Shown: positions 8,535 through 18,268, numbered from the stretch's first letter. The stretch: 64,000 bases of DNA from DASWNP01 sp036399175 (GCA_036399175.1 DASWNP010000037.1:71039-135038); one strand, 5' to 3'. Numbers and translations are program-made. The notes: a model not told the origin generated them from the sequence alone.

Positions 8535-10058
8535 TTATCTGTAGGTCTGAACCATCTCTCTGAAATCCCACGTCGGCTGGTACGGTAGGTTTGTTCCGGC
8601 GATGACGTTGCGGGTCGGGTCAATCCAGTAGTAGTTGCTGCCGGACTGAGCTTTGTATGCCTGTCCCGTCTGCGGGTCAACTACGCGCGTCTGTCCGCTG
8701 AGCACGTCGCCTCTCTGCTCGGCGATGCGATCCCAGGAAGCCCAGCGCTCGTTCTGCATCTGCTTTTGCAGGTTGTAGGAGAACTCGTTGTAGCGACGTA
8801 AATCTTCGGCTGTGCGCGCCTCGCCCTGCCTCTGGGCAGCCCACCACTGCGGGTTGAGTTGGAAGCTGCCAATCGCCCTTTGCAGTACGGCGTCGCCCTC
8901 TTTCGCGCGGTTGGCCGAAGCGAGGAAGCCGTAGATTGCTTTGAGATACCACATCGTAGCCACGCCCATGTCGGGAGCCGCGTAGGTTTCCACGAACAGG
9001 TAGCCGACGTAAGGCTGGCCTCCGGCCTGACAGGTGAAAGCCACTTCGCCCGCAGTGTAGTGATTCCCCTGCACCAGAAATCCCTGCCGCGCCAGTTGCT
9101 GCACGTAGTCGGGGCGGTCTCTTTGTGCGAGCCACTGGAGGTTGCCGCAATTTCGTCCGACGTTCATCTGAACGTAGTTCGTGGCGAAGACGACTGCGGG
9201 CATGAAGCGGTAAATCGGTATGCCGCCCGAATACATCTGGCCTTCACGATAACCGAGACTCATTATCGTCTGGCTGGGCTCGATGTAAGTGTCCGGCACG
9301 TTGACATCGCCGCTCCTGACCGTCACCTGCCCGTCCGGCGACTGCGCGACAAACTCGCTTCTCCGGCCAATCATGCGCTCACGCTTGATTCCTCCGGAGA
9401 CGCGCCAACCCGCCGGGGCTTCGATGCTGAAGGCGTTCTCGGTCGGGTCTACCCAACGCTGAAACTGCATGCTTGCGAGCGGGTCTCCGCCGCCCATCGC
9501 ACCCGCCTGCTGCTGGTTGACGTGCGTCACGCGGAAGCTTCCCAGAACGCGTGCGAAGACGGGTTCGAGCGACTGGTAGCTCGCGGGTTGTCCGGCGACG
9601 GCGTAGAAAAAGACGGTCGCGCCTCTCGGTGTGTTCGCCCACCAGAGCGCCGTCGTCTCCCTGAGCGTGCTGTCGTCGAGTCCGACGGCTCTCACGCCGT
9701 TCGTCCCGAACTGCCAGCCGCTCCTCGGCATGACCCATTTCTGACGCGGCCATAACTGGCTCGACAACCCCATCAGCACGCCCTGAGCGCGACGCCCGTC
9801 AAGCTGCCCCTCAATCTGAAGCGGCATAATAAACACGCGCTCCATGTTCGGCCCCTCCGCCGCAATCCGCCCCTGCCCCGCGATGACCCGCCAGCCCCTC
9901 GGAATCTCAAGCTCAAACCCGGACGGGTCTTGATGCCTCATCCAGCCCTGCGAGCCGCCCTGCCCACCTTGCGAGCCGCCCTCAGCCGAATCGTTCCCCG
10001 AACCACCGAAAAACGCACATGCCGTCATCAACATCCCCCACATCGCAATCTTAAGCAT
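8535..10058 (-). CDS. Putative lipoprotein with two PsbP/DUF1795-like domains
   Basis: 507-residue exported protein. The N-terminus MLKIAMWGMLMTAC ends in a plausible lipobox (MTAC), then a Gly/Ser/Gln-rich linker. Two related segments follow, one starting at DPSGFELEIPRGWRV and one at DPTENAFSIEAPAGWRV. Each has the pattern F-x-IE-P-x-GWRV found in PsbP/DUF1795-like domains, so this is probably an internal duplication. The C-terminal ~110 residues are Gln/Arg-rich with YNLQKQMQNERWASWDRIAEQ and end in SNYYWIDPTRNVIAGTNLPY. Function is unknown; a periplasmic or outer-membrane-anchored location is likely. It stands alone between a terminator and a divergent promoter region. Confidence 0.7.
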   Translation of the reverse strand: MLKIAMWGMLMTACAFFGGSGNDSAEGGSQGGQGGSQGWMRHQDPSGFELEIPRGWRVIAGQGRIAAEGPNMERVFIMPLQIEGQLDGRRAQGVLMGLSSQLWPRQKWVMPRSGWQFGTNGVRAVGLDDSTLRETTALWWANTPRGATVFFYAVAGQPASYQSLEPVFARVLGSFRVTHVNQQQAGAMGGGDPLASMQFQRWVDPTENAFSIEAPAGWRVSGGIKRERMIGRRSEFVAQSPDGQVTVRSGDVNVPDTYIEPSQTIMSLGYREGQMYSGGIPIYRFMPAVVFATNYVQMNVGRNCGNLQWLAQRDRPDYVQQLARQGFLVQGNHYTAGEVAFTCQAGGQPYVGYLFVETYAAPDMGVATMWYLKAIYGFLASANRAKEGDAVLQRAIGSFQLNPQWWAAQRQGEARTAEDLRRYNEFSYNLQKQMQNERWASWDRIAEQRGDVLSGQTRVVDPQTGQAYKAQSGSNYYWIDPTRNVIAGTNLPYQPTWDFREMVQTYR

Positions 10059-10355
10059 CGCTCTGCCTCCTCAATTCATTCCTTCACCCGCAATTAACTG
10101 CTCAGCAGCCTGCCCGCCTGCCAGAATCTCCCCCACATCTTCCCTTCCGCCAAACTCCGCGCCCGCAACCCACCCGTCGCCAACGCCCGGCGACTTTTAT
10201 CTGAATCTCGCGTCGAGGTCAATGAAAAGTGGCGGCTCGCTTCGCGCTCGCATCAATTCTTCTACTTGAAGCCTCTACCCCCTCGGGCAAATAATGAGCA
10301 TGACCGTTGACGTTAGTAATCGGATTTGCCGACCTATAGAGAGGTGCAAGCTCGT
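10059..10355. other. Intergenic region ahead of the SWIM-SIR2 pair
   Basis: About 300 non-coding bases between divergent genes. A TTGACG hexamer at 10307-10312 could be a -35 element for the SWIM gene, but no well-spaced -10 follows. No other structure seen. Confidence 0.4.
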
Positions 10356-10784
10356 ATGACCGAAGAGAAGTTGCCTCGTCTGACCGAAGCACACATCCGA
10401 AGCTTGGCTACCGAGCCAAGCTTCGCACGCGGCGAAACTTACTACCACGACGGAGCCATCCTTGAGCCCGTCCGGCAGGCAGGAGATTTATACGCCCAAT
10501 GCGAAGGCTCGGACTATGAGCCTTATCAGGTCTCCGCCACGCTCGACGAAGACGGCGTCGCAGAGACCTATTGCACGTGCCCCTACGACTACGGCGGCGT
10601 CTGTAAGCACATCGTCGCTTTGCTGTTGACCTACGTTCACGAGCCAGACTCATTCCGCTCGATACCGCCACTCTTCGAGCTGCTCTCAGGCTACAATCAG
10701 GAGGAACTGATTGCCCTCGTCGGCGAGATGATTAAGCGCGAGCCCGGCTTGCTATCGCTGGTGGAGTCCTTTGTCGCACGTTGA
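10356..10784 (+). CDS. SWIM zinc-finger protein
   Basis: 142-residue protein carrying a SWIM zinc finger: CTCPYDYGGVCKHIVALLL (CxCx7CxH), a module that binds DNA or protein and occurs with SNF2 helicases and transposases. Before it lie a helical segment with SFARGETYYHDGAI (the typical run-in of SWIM proteins) and a beta-strand region. I chose the ATG at 10356 over the in-frame TTG at 10326 because GAGAGGTG lies 8-10 bases before the ATG. The stop is 26 bases before the SIR2-NTPase gene on the same strand, so the two are probably one operon. No helicase domain is attached, which makes it a free-standing adaptor-sized SWIM protein. Confidence 0.8.
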   Translation: MTEEKLPRLTEAHIRSLATEPSFARGETYYHDGAILEPVRQAGDLYAQCEGSDYEPYQVSATLDEDGVAETYCTCPYDYGGVCKHIVALLLTYVHEPDSFRSIPPLFELLSGYNQEELIALVGEMIKREPGLLSLVESFVAR

Positions 10785-10810
10785 AGCCTGACGTTCGGAG
10801 CTGAACCGAT

Positions 10811-13800
10811 ATGGCCGACCTCTCAAATCTCACGCTCGACGAAATCCTCTCCATCCCCGGCAACCGTCCGGTCTTCGAGACGATGCTCTCGAACCTGGGC
10901 GAAGGCGAAGCCATCGCTTTCGTCGGCGCGGGCGCGTCGGCTGGCATGTATCCGCTCTGGGGAGAGTTCATCGACCTGCTCGCCGACTACGCGGTGCAGG
11001 AAGGCAAGGCCAGACCGAAGGACGCGGCGCGCTGGAAATCCGACACCAGCTCGACGCCGCAGCAACGCGTCAGCCTCATCATCCGAAGGCTCGACGAGCC
11101 CCGCTACCGAAGCTTCCTCAGACAGACCTTCAGCCCGCGCGAAGCCGCCGACGGCAAGCGCTACACTCCCATTCACGAGAGCCTACTGCGCCTGCCTTTT
11201 CGCGGCTACGTCACCACCAACTACGACCCCGCGCTCGACTTCGCCCGCATGGAGCTGCGCCCGCGCTCGCTCACCACAGGCACTCCCACCTGGGAGGACA
11301 ACGAGGAGATTTATCGCTGGTACAACGGCGACATCTTTAAGCGACCCACAGACTGCCCTATTCTCTGGCTGCACGGCTACTGGCAGCGACCCGGCGGCAT
11401 CGTGCTCAATAGCGGAGAGTATTCTGCGGCCTATAAGCCCAGCCTCTACCGCCGCCTCTTCGACGCTCTCTGGGGACAACGCCGTCTCGTCTTCGTCGGC
11501 TTCGGTTTCAACGACCCGCAATTTACCTTCATGGTCGGCGAGTATCTGCGCGACCTCAGAGATGCCAGCGCGCTCCCCCGCCACGTCGCCGTGCTCGGCC
11601 TGCCGCTCGACGCCGACGGCACGATGCCCGACGACGATGCCATCGACGAATGGCGCGACAGCCTCGAAACCGACTATCACGTCCGCCCCCTCTTCTATCC
11701 CTTCAAAGGCAGCGACCATTCGGCGCTTCGACTCCTGCTCGACTCAGCCGCCGACGCGTGCGGCTCCCTTGCGCCCGCCGCCGCCGCTTCTACTGATGCC
11801 TCTCTCCCGACACCGACGACGCCCGTTCCGGCCTTCGCCGCCAAGTGGTTTCACGAGCCTTCTAACGACGACAAGTTTCTTGGCCGCGACGACGAAATCG
11901 CGCGTCTCGACCGTTGGGTGCGCGACGAGGCCGTGCGCGCCCTCGGCGTCTCGGCTGTCGGCGGCACGGGCAAAACCGCGCTCGTCGGCCACTGGCTCAA
12001 GAACACCGGAGGCTGGCGCACGCGCCCCTTCGCAGGACTCTTCGCCTGGAGCTTCTACCAGAATCGAGACACGCGCGATTTCCTCCGCGAGTTTCTCCTC
12101 TGGACGCACGAGACTCTGCACACCCCGCAGCCCGTCAGGGACGCCGACCTCGTCGATACAGCCGTCGCCCTCCTGCGCCAACACACGCTCGTCGTCGTCC
12201 TCGACGGCCTTGAGGTCTTGCAGGAAGGGCCTGAAGACGCTCGACACGGCACGTTTCTCGACGGCGATTTGCGAGAGCTTCTCACCGCCCTCTGCCAGCG
12301 CGAACACCGCAGCCTTGCCCTGCTCACCAGCCGCTTCGTCTTCGCCGACCTCGAACGCTTCCTCGGCACAACCTTTCACCAGCTCGACCTTCAAGGTCTC
12401 TCTTCCGAACGCGGCGGCCAACTCCTCGACGACCTCGGCGTCGGCGGCACAAACTCCGAACGCCAGCACGTAAGCGCGCGCCTCGAAGGCCATCCCCTCG
12501 GCCTCCGCATCTTCGCCTACGCTCTCCCAGACGAAGACGCCCACCAGCCCCGCCGCTTCCTCGACCACGCCTTCCGTCCCGCCGAACTCCCCGAAGGCGC
12601 ACCCCTCAACGACAAGCTCCGCCGCCTTCTCGTCTTCTACGAACAACGGCTTCCCCCCGTACAAGTGCGCCTGCTCAGCATCGTCGCCCTCTTCCGCTCC
12701 CCCGTCTCCGACGAAGCCGTGCTGCGCCTCACGCGCGGACTCTTCGGACAAAATGGCGAAGACTCCCTACCCGACGACGCCGCTATCTCCGCCGAGCTGA
12801 AACGCCTCCAGGCGCGCGGCATCCTCTCGCGCGAACCCATTGAAGGCGGCTACGGCAGCGCCTGCCACCCCATCCTCCGCGACCACTTCCGCGCCCTCCT
12901 CCTCCGCACCGGCGCAGACATCGCCCGCCGCACAGCCGACCTGCTCACAGGCCAGCCATCGAATGAGCAACCCCAAAGCGTAAAAGAGATTGAGCCCGTG
13001 CTCCTCGCCATCGAATTACTGCTTGATTCTGGCGAGTTCGAGGCGGCAAATAAGCTTTACATGGAGAGGCTGGAACGTGGAAAGGTATTCATATGGATGC
13101 CTGCCCCGGTGGAGGGTATGGCCTGCGCACTTGGTTTCGTAAGGAGCGACGCACGACAACAGCAGTGTGAGGAAAAAATTTCGCGTAAGGGGTTGGCATT
13201 CTACCTAAATGAGGTTGGCCTCTATGCTGTACATACCGGGCACTTAGATATTGCACTCCAATACTACAATGACTCCAACACAATCTACAGAGAGATGCAG
13301 AATGCGGAGTTCCTCAGCGTGGGACTACAAAATGAATCCGAGTTGCTCGTTATCTTGGGTCAACTTGCCGAGGCACGGCGCAGCGTTACCGAAGCTCTCC
13401 AACTCGTGTCGCAGGAGCGTAATGCGGCGGAAGTTCGTGACTGCCACGCGTATCGAGGCTGGAGCATGACCATTTCCGGCCAAGTCTACGCCGCTGCTGA
13501 AGACTTCGCCGTCGCCAACGAACTAAAGAAGAAGGATTTGGAAAACGCTGAACTTCATGGCATCTATGGCATCTGGTGGGCGGAGATGCTTATTCGTTGC
13601 AGCCAGATTGATTTAGCACGCCGCCGCACTCAGGCCAACCTCCAAATCTGCGAGCGTAACCGATGGAACGATAAAATCGCTGGATGCTACTGGCTGCTCG
13701 GTTGGTGCTCGTTAGCCCAGGGCAGGCTCGACGAGGCGAAGGCGGAGCTTCGACAGGCTGAGGCGATTTTTCAGCGCGGCCATTTGCTCTTCAACCTTTC

Positions 13801-14284
13801 GCGTCTGCATGTGACCGCCGGTGAGCTCGCCCTTGAGCGCGGGGATGCGGCGGGCGCGCTCTACCGGGCAGCCGAGGCGTTGGCGCTCGCCGCGCCGCGC
13901 GGGATGAGGCTCGTGCATGCTGATGCGCTCGTCCTGCGTGGCCGGGCCCGTTTGCTGGAAGGCCAGCCGGACGGCGCGGGGCGCGCGCTCGACGATGCCG
14001 AAGAAGCCCTGCGTCTCGCCCGCGAGTGCGGCTACCCCTGGGCGGAGCGCGACGCCCTCTTCCTCAAAGCCGACGCGCACGCAGCCCTCGCCGCGTCTCA
14101 CCAGAGCGCAGACCACACCTCAGCCGCCGACCGCGAGCGCGAAGCCGAGCGCCGCGCACGCGCCGACGCCGAAGACCTCGCCGCCCGGCTCGTGCTCACC
14201 GACGAAGACCTCGCCGCCGCAGAAGTGAAGGCCGTCGCATGGCTCAAGGAATGGGAGAAAAAGGGCTCGGAACGAGAGGCATAG
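10811..14284 (+). CDS. SIR2-STAND NTPase-TPR protein, candidate anti-phage effector
   Basis: 1157-residue multidomain protein. Residues ~35-310 are a SIR2-like NADase domain with FVGAGAS (37-43), TTNYD (135-139), LHGYW (187-191) and GFGFND (230-235), so the NAD-binding Asn and catalytic His are kept. Residues ~350-700 are a STAND/NB-ARC-like NTPase: KFLGRDDEI entry, P-loop GGTGKT (384-389), Walker B VVVLDGLEVL (461-470) and HPLGL (561-565). Residues ~720-1157 form TPR-like helices, probably the sensor. SIR2-STAND proteins are known bacterial immune NLR-like proteins that deplete NAD+ on phage recognition. Sequence of ~12950-13720 is clearly AT-richer with different codon use, suggesting a replaced sensor segment. 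It is probably co-transcribed with the SWIM gene. Confidence 0.85.
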   Translation: MADLSNLTLDEILSIPGNRPVFETMLSNLGEGEAIAFVGAGASAGMYPLWGEFIDLLADYAVQEGKARPKDAARWKSDTSSTPQQRVSLIIRRLDEPRYRSFLRQTFSPREAADGKRYTPIHESLLRLPFRGYVTTNYDPALDFARMELRPRSLTTGTPTWEDNEEIYRWYNGDIFKRPTDCPILWLHGYWQRPGGIVLNSGEYSAAYKPSLYRRLFDALWGQRRLVFVGFGFNDPQFTFMVGEYLRDLRDASALPRHVAVLGLPLDADGTMPDDDAIDEWRDSLETDYHVRPLFYPFKGSDHSALRLLLDSAADACGSLAPAAAASTDASLPTPTTPVPAFAAKWFHEPSNDDKFLGRDDEIARLDRWVRDEAVRALGVSAVGGTGKTALVGHWLKNTGGWRTRPFAGLFAWSFYQNRDTRDFLREFLLWTHETLHTPQPVRDADLVDTAVALLRQHTLVVVLDGLEVLQEGPEDARHGTFLDGDLRELLTALCQREHRSLALLTSRFVFADLERFLGTTFHQLDLQGLSSERGGQLLDDLGVGGTNSERQHVSARLEGHPLGLRIFAYALPDEDAHQPRRFLDHAFRPAELPEGAPLNDKLRRLLVFYEQRLPPVQVRLLSIVALFRSPVSDEAVLRLTRGLFGQNGEDSLPDDAAISAELKRLQARGILSREPIEGGYGSACHPILRDHFRALLLRTGADIARRTADLLTGQPSNEQPQSVKEIEPVLLAIELLLDSGEFEAANKLYMERLERGKVFIWMPAPVEGMACALGFVRSDARQQQCEEKISRKGLAFYLNEVGLYAVHTGHLDIALQYYNDSNTIYREMQNAEFLSVGLQNESELLVILGQLAEARRSVTEALQLVSQERNAAEVRDCHAYRGWSMTISGQVYAAAEDFAVANELKKKDLENAELHGIYGIWWAEMLIRCSQIDLARRRTQANLQICERNRWNDKIAGCYWLLGWCSLAQGRLDEAKAELRQAEAIFQRGHLLFNLSRLHVTAGELALERGDAAGALYRAAEALALAAPRGMRLVHADALVLRGRARLLEGQPDGAGRALDDAEEALRLARECGYPWAERDALFLKADAHAALAASHQSADHTSAADREREAERRARADAEDLAARLVLTDEDLAAAEVKAVAWLKEWEKKGSEREA

Positions 14285-14363
14285 GTTTCCTCGTCAGCCG
14301 TCGTCAATCAAGTAGCCGTTTTCACTTACCACCCATCTCCCAATCGAAAAGCGCCTCGCCGTC

Positions 14364-14393
14364 TTGCCTGAATGAATACTCATTCAGTATGAT
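14364..14393 (+). promoter_or_regulatory. fad operon promoter with FadR-type operator in the spacer
   Basis: A -35-like TTGCCT (14364-14369) and -10 TATGAT (14388-14393) with an 18-base spacer. The palindrome TGAATGAATACTCATTCA at 14369-14386 fills the spacer and fits the Bacillus FadR consensus TGAATGANTANTCATTCA at every fixed position. Binding there would block RNA polymerase, and long-chain acyl-CoA would be expected to relieve it. The regulator gene is not in the window. Confidence 0.8.
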
Positions 14394-14442
14394 GTAGTCT
14401 TCCCTCGGGTTCGGAATCTCGACTGCGAAAGGCTTCCCCGGT

Positions 14443-16848
14443 ATGTTCAGGATTGAAAAGGCCGCCGTGCTTGGCGCGGGCACGATGGGCGCGCAGATTG
14501 CGGCGCATCTGGCGAACGCGCGCATCCCCGTTCTGCTCTTGGACATCGCGCCGCGCGAGCTTGCGCCGGATGAACAGGCCAAAGGTTTGACGCTCGAATC
14601 GAAGGAGGTGCGCAGCCGAATTGCGCGCGCCGGGTTCGAGGCGGCGAAGAAGGCGAAGCCGGCGGCGTTTTTCACGCCGGAGACGGCGTCGCTGGTGACG
14701 GTCGGCAATTTCGAGGACGATCTGGCGCGGCTCAAAGATTGCGACCTGATTATCGAGGCGGTGGTCGAGAATCTGGAGATTAAGCGCGGCCTCTACGAGC
14801 GAGTGGAGCAGTACAGGCGCGCGGGCTCAATCGTCGCGTCGAACACGAGCGGCATTCCGATAAGGCATCTGGCCGAGGGGCGTTCGGAAGATTTCCGCGC
14901 TCATTTCCTGGGCGTACATTTTTTCAATCCGCCGCGCTACCTGCACTTAGTCGAGCTGATTCGGACGGAGTGGACGAAGCCGGAGGTTTCGTGCGCGCTG
15001 TTCGGCTTCCTCGACCAGCGTTTGGGGAAGGGCGTGGTCGTGGCTAAAGACCGCCCGAACTTCATCGCCAATCGCGTCGGCACGTTCGGCGCGATGGCGA
15101 CTATCAAGACGATGCTGGAGGACGGCTACTCGATTGAAGAGGTCGATAAGCTGACAGGCCCGGCGGTCGGGCGACCCAAATCGGCGACCTTCCGCACGTT
15201 CGATTTGGTCGGCCTCGACGTGTTCACGCACGTCGCGCAGAATCTCTACGAAGCCGTCGCCGACGACGAAGAGCGCGACGTGTTCGTCGCGCCCGAATTT
15301 TTGAAGCAGATGGTGGGGCGCGGGCTTTTGGGTAACAAGACGAAGGCGGGCTTCTACCAAAAGCAGAAGGGCGAAAAGAAGGAAATCTGGACGCTCGACC
15401 ACGCTTCTCTGGAATATCGTCCGGCGGAGAAAGTGAAGCTTCCGGCACTCGACATGGCGAAGAACATAGAGGCGACGCCCGAGCGCATCAAGGCTCTCGT
15501 GTGGGGCAAAGACCGCGCGGGCGCGTTTCTCTGGAAGACGATTTCGCGCACGCTTCGCTACGCAGCCAACCGCATCCCTGAGATAGCCGATACGGTCTTG
15601 GAAATCGACCGCGCGATGCGCTGGGGCTTCAACTGGGAGTTGGGCGTCTTCGAGGTTTGGGACGCCATCGGCGTCGAGAAGTCTGTGGCGCGGATGCGCG
15701 AAGAGGGCGCGCAGATTCCCGAAAACGTGCGAATGATGCTCGAAGCGGGCGCGACCTCTTTTTACAAGACCGAAGGTGGACAGAAGTTCTATTTCGACTT
15801 CGCTTCCGGCGAGTACAAGGCGGTGAGCGAGCCGCCGGGCGTGGTGGTTTTGAAGTCGGTCAAGGAGCGGACGGGCGTTATCAAGAAGAACGCTGGCGCG
15901 TCTCTAGTCGATATAGGCGACGGCGTGGCGTGTCTTGAGTTTCACTCGAAGATGAACGCCATCGGCGGCGACACGCTTCAGATGTTGAAGTTTGCGCTCT
16001 CGGAAGTGGAGAAACATTTCGTCGGGCTCGTGGTCGGCAATCAGGGACAGAATTTCAGCGTCGGCGCGAACCTCATGCTGATGCTTCTGGAAGCGCAGGA
16101 GGAGAACTGGGAAGACCTCGACCTCGCCGTGCGCGCCTTCCAGCAGGCGACGATGAGTTTGCGCTACTCTGCGAAGCCGGTCGTCGTCGCTCCGTTTCAG
16201 ATGACCTTCGGCGGCGGCTGCGAGATGACTCTGCACGGCGACCGCGTGCGCGCTTCAGCAGAGACTTACATCGGGCTCGTGGAAGTCGGCGTCGGGCTGA
16301 TACCGGCGGGCGGCGGGACGAAGGAGATGCTCCTGCGCGCGCTCGATTCGATTCCGAAGGGGATGGAGGATGCCGACCCGTTCCCCTTCGTCAAGCGAGC
16401 TTTCGAGACCATCGCGCTCGCTAAAGTCGCCACTTCAGCCGAAGAGGCGCGCACGCTCGGCTTCCTCTCGGAAGACGACACCGTCTCGATGAATCAAGAC
16501 CGTCTCATCGCCGACGCCAAGCAGGAAGTGCTCGCGCTGGCCGCGACCGGCTACGTTCAGCCGCAGCAGCGCGCCGACATCCCGGCGCTCGGCCTGCCCG
16601 CGCTCGCCACCCTCAAGCTCGGCATTCACCAGATGAAACGCGGCGGGTTCATCTCCGAGCACGACGCGTTGATAGGAGAAAAGCTCGCGCGCATCCTTTC
16701 GGGCGGCGACCTCAATCACCCGACGCGCGTCTCCGAGCAATATCTTTTAGACCTCGAACGCGAAGCCTTCCTCTCCCTCTGCGGCCAGCGCCGCACACAG
16801 GAGCGCATCGCACACATGCTCAAGACCGGAAAGCCTTTGAGGAACTGA
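14443..16848 (+). CDS. fadN: FadN-type 3-hydroxyacyl-CoA dehydrogenase/enoyl-CoA hydratase
   Basis: 801-residue bifunctional beta-oxidation enzyme. The N-terminal half is the NAD-dependent dehydrogenase: AVLGAGTMGAQIAAHL (11-16 GAGTMG), NTSGIPI, and HFFNPPRYLHLVE. A second dehydrogenase C-terminal domain follows, with KTKAGFYQK. The C-terminal third (~490-760) is a crotonase domain with FSVGANL, FGGGCEMTLHGDRV and GLIPAGGGT. This order (dehydrogenase first, hydratase last) is that of Bacillus FadN, reversed from E. coli FadB. It is the first gene of fadN-fadA-(insert)-fadE, preceded by a FadR-type operator/promoter. A weak AAAGG lies 10 bases before the ATG. Confidence 0.9.
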   Translation: MFRIEKAAVLGAGTMGAQIAAHLANARIPVLLLDIAPRELAPDEQAKGLTLESKEVRSRIARAGFEAAKKAKPAAFFTPETASLVTVGNFEDDLARLKDCDLIIEAVVENLEIKRGLYERVEQYRRAGSIVASNTSGIPIRHLAEGRSEDFRAHFLGVHFFNPPRYLHLVELIRTEWTKPEVSCALFGFLDQRLGKGVVVAKDRPNFIANRVGTFGAMATIKTMLEDGYSIEEVDKLTGPAVGRPKSATFRTFDLVGLDVFTHVAQNLYEAVADDEERDVFVAPEFLKQMVGRGLLGNKTKAGFYQKQKGEKKEIWTLDHASLEYRPAEKVKLPALDMAKNIEATPERIKALVWGKDRAGAFLWKTISRTLRYAANRIPEIADTVLEIDRAMRWGFNWELGVFEVWDAIGVEKSVARMREEGAQIPENVRMMLEAGATSFYKTEGGQKFYFDFASGEYKAVSEPPGVVVLKSVKERTGVIKKNAGASLVDIGDGVACLEFHSKMNAIGGDTLQMLKFALSEVEKHFVGLVVGNQGQNFSVGANLMLMLLEAQEENWEDLDLAVRAFQQATMSLRYSAKPVVVAPFQMTFGGGCEMTLHGDRVRASAETYIGLVEVGVGLIPAGGGTKEMLLRALDSIPKGMEDADPFPFVKRAFETIALAKVATSAEEARTLGFLSEDDTVSMNQDRLIADAKQEVLALAATGYVQPQQRADIPALGLPALATLKLGIHQMKRGGFISEHDALIGEKLARILSGGDLNHPTRVSEQYLLDLEREAFLSLCGQRRTQERIAHMLKTGKPLRN

Positions 16849-16997
16849 CGATAGACGATGGACGATAGACCATAGACGATGGACGACAGAAAAGGACGAT
16901 AGTCATTAACGAACTTGAGACTACTCACGGTGAAAAGAGGCGGATTGGCTATCGTCTATGGTCTATCGTCCATCGTCCGATATAGTCTATCGTCCAC
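16848..16997. repeat. Heptamer-arm inverted repeat 4 (unit ACGATAG/ACGATGG)
   Basis: Left arm ACGATAGACGATGGACGATAG and onward (7-bp units), right arm CTATCGTCTATGGTCTATCG and onward, separated by a ~65-base centre that is longer than in the other copies. It lies between fadN and fadA within the operon, so it cannot be a complete terminator there. Confidence 0.8.
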
Positions 16998-17007
16998 TGG
17001 AGGATTT

Positions 17008-18192
17008 ATGAGAGACGCAGTTATCGTATCAGCCGTAAGAACGGCGGTGGGGAAAGCGCCGAAGGGGACGCTCAAGGACACGCGGCCTGACGAGATGGGC
17101 GCGGAGGTTATTAAGGAAGCCATCGCTCGCGCGGAAGGCTTGGAGACGGGCGAGATTGAAGACGTGATAATGGGCTGCGCGATGCCGGAGGCCGAGCAGG
17201 GCATGAACGTGGCGCGGGCTTCGGCGATTCGCGCGGGGCTCCCCGTCGAGACGAGCGCGATGACGATTAATCGCTTCTGCTCGTCGGGGCTGCAATCCAT
17301 CGCCATCGCTGCCGACCGTATCCGAACCGGCAGCGCCGACGTGATCGTCGCGGGCGGACTCGAAACGATGTCGATGATTCCGATGGGCGGCCACATCATT
17401 CGCCCGAACCCGTACCTGGTCGAACACTACCCAGACTTTTATCTCAACATGGGACTGGCGACCGAGAACGTGGCGCGCAAGTACAAGGTTTCGCGCGAGG
17501 AACAGGACGAGTTCGCTCTGCGCTCGCATCAGCGCGCCGCACGCGCGCAGGACGAAGGAAAATTCGACGACGAGATAGTGCCTCTGAGCGTGACGTTTGA
17601 AGAGCTGGACGCGAAGGGCAAAAAGGCGCGGCGCGAAGTGAAGTTCAGCAGAGACGAAGGCGTGCGCCGCGATAGCTCGGAGGAAGGTCTGGCGAAGCTC
17701 AAGCCCGCGTTTCACGCCGAGGGCACGATTACGGCGGGCAACGCTTCGCAGATGTCTGACGGCGCGGCGGCTGCCATCGTCATGTCCGACGAGCGTGCGC
17801 GCGCTCTGGGCTTGCGCCCCTGGGCGCGTTTCGTCGCCTACGCGACAGCCGGATGCCCGCCCGAAGAGATGGGCATCGGCCCCGTCTACGCGATTCCGAA
17901 AGTGCTCCGAATCGCCGGGCTCAAGCTCGAAGAGATAGACGTTATCGAGCTGAACGAAGCCTTCGCCGCGCAGTCGATAGCCGTCATGCGAACGCTCGAT
18001 TTAGACCCGGAGCGCACGAACGTCAACGGCGGCGCAATCGCCCTCGGCCACCCGCTCGGCTGCACGGGCGCGAAACTCACGGCCACCGCCCTGCGCGAGC
18101 TTGAGCGCCGGGGCGGACGCTACGCGATGGTGACGATGTGCGTCGGCGGCGGCATGGGCGCTGCCGGAATTTTTGAACGCATACCTTCATAG
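17008..18192 (+). CDS. fadA: Acetyl-CoA acyltransferase (3-ketoacyl-CoA thiolase)
   Basis: 394-residue thiolase completing beta-oxidation by cleaving 3-ketoacyl-CoA. The nucleophile is in [10 protein letters not shown], the catalytic His in GHPLGCTGA and the second catalytic Cys in [10 protein letters not shown] near the end. [16 protein letters not shown] opens the protein as in the family. I chose the ATG at 17008 because GGAGG lies just before it; the open frame continues upstream only through the inverted repeat. It forms a trifunctional-like system with FadN. Confidence 0.92.
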   Translation: MRDAVIVSAVRTAVGKAPKGTLKDTRPDEMGAEVIKEAIARAEGLETGEIEDVIMGCAMPEAEQGMNVARASAIRAGLPVETSAMTINRFCSSGLQSIAIAADRIRTGSADVIVAGGLETMSMIPMGGHIIRPNPYLVEHYPDFYLNMGLATENVARKYKVSREEQDEFALRSHQRAARAQDEGKFDDEIVPLSVTFEELDAKGKKARREVKFSRDEGVRRDSSEEGLAKLKPAFHAEGTITAGNASQMSDGAAAAIVMSDERARALGLRPWARFVAYATAGCPPEEMGIGPVYAIPKVLRIAGLKLEEIDVIELNEAFAAQSIAVMRTLDLDPERTNVNGGAIALGHPLGCTGAKLTATALRELERRGGRYAMVTMCVGGGMGAAGIFERIPS

Positions 18193-18268
18193 GTCGGACT
18201 CCGATTCCTTTCTTCTACGTCGCGCTTCCTACTTGAGCCGACGACGTAATGCGCTTAACCTGTAGCTT

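Noticed and set aside
8859..9755. 298-residue plus-strand open frame
   Set aside because: Antisense to the lipoprotein gene, without ribosome site or domain.
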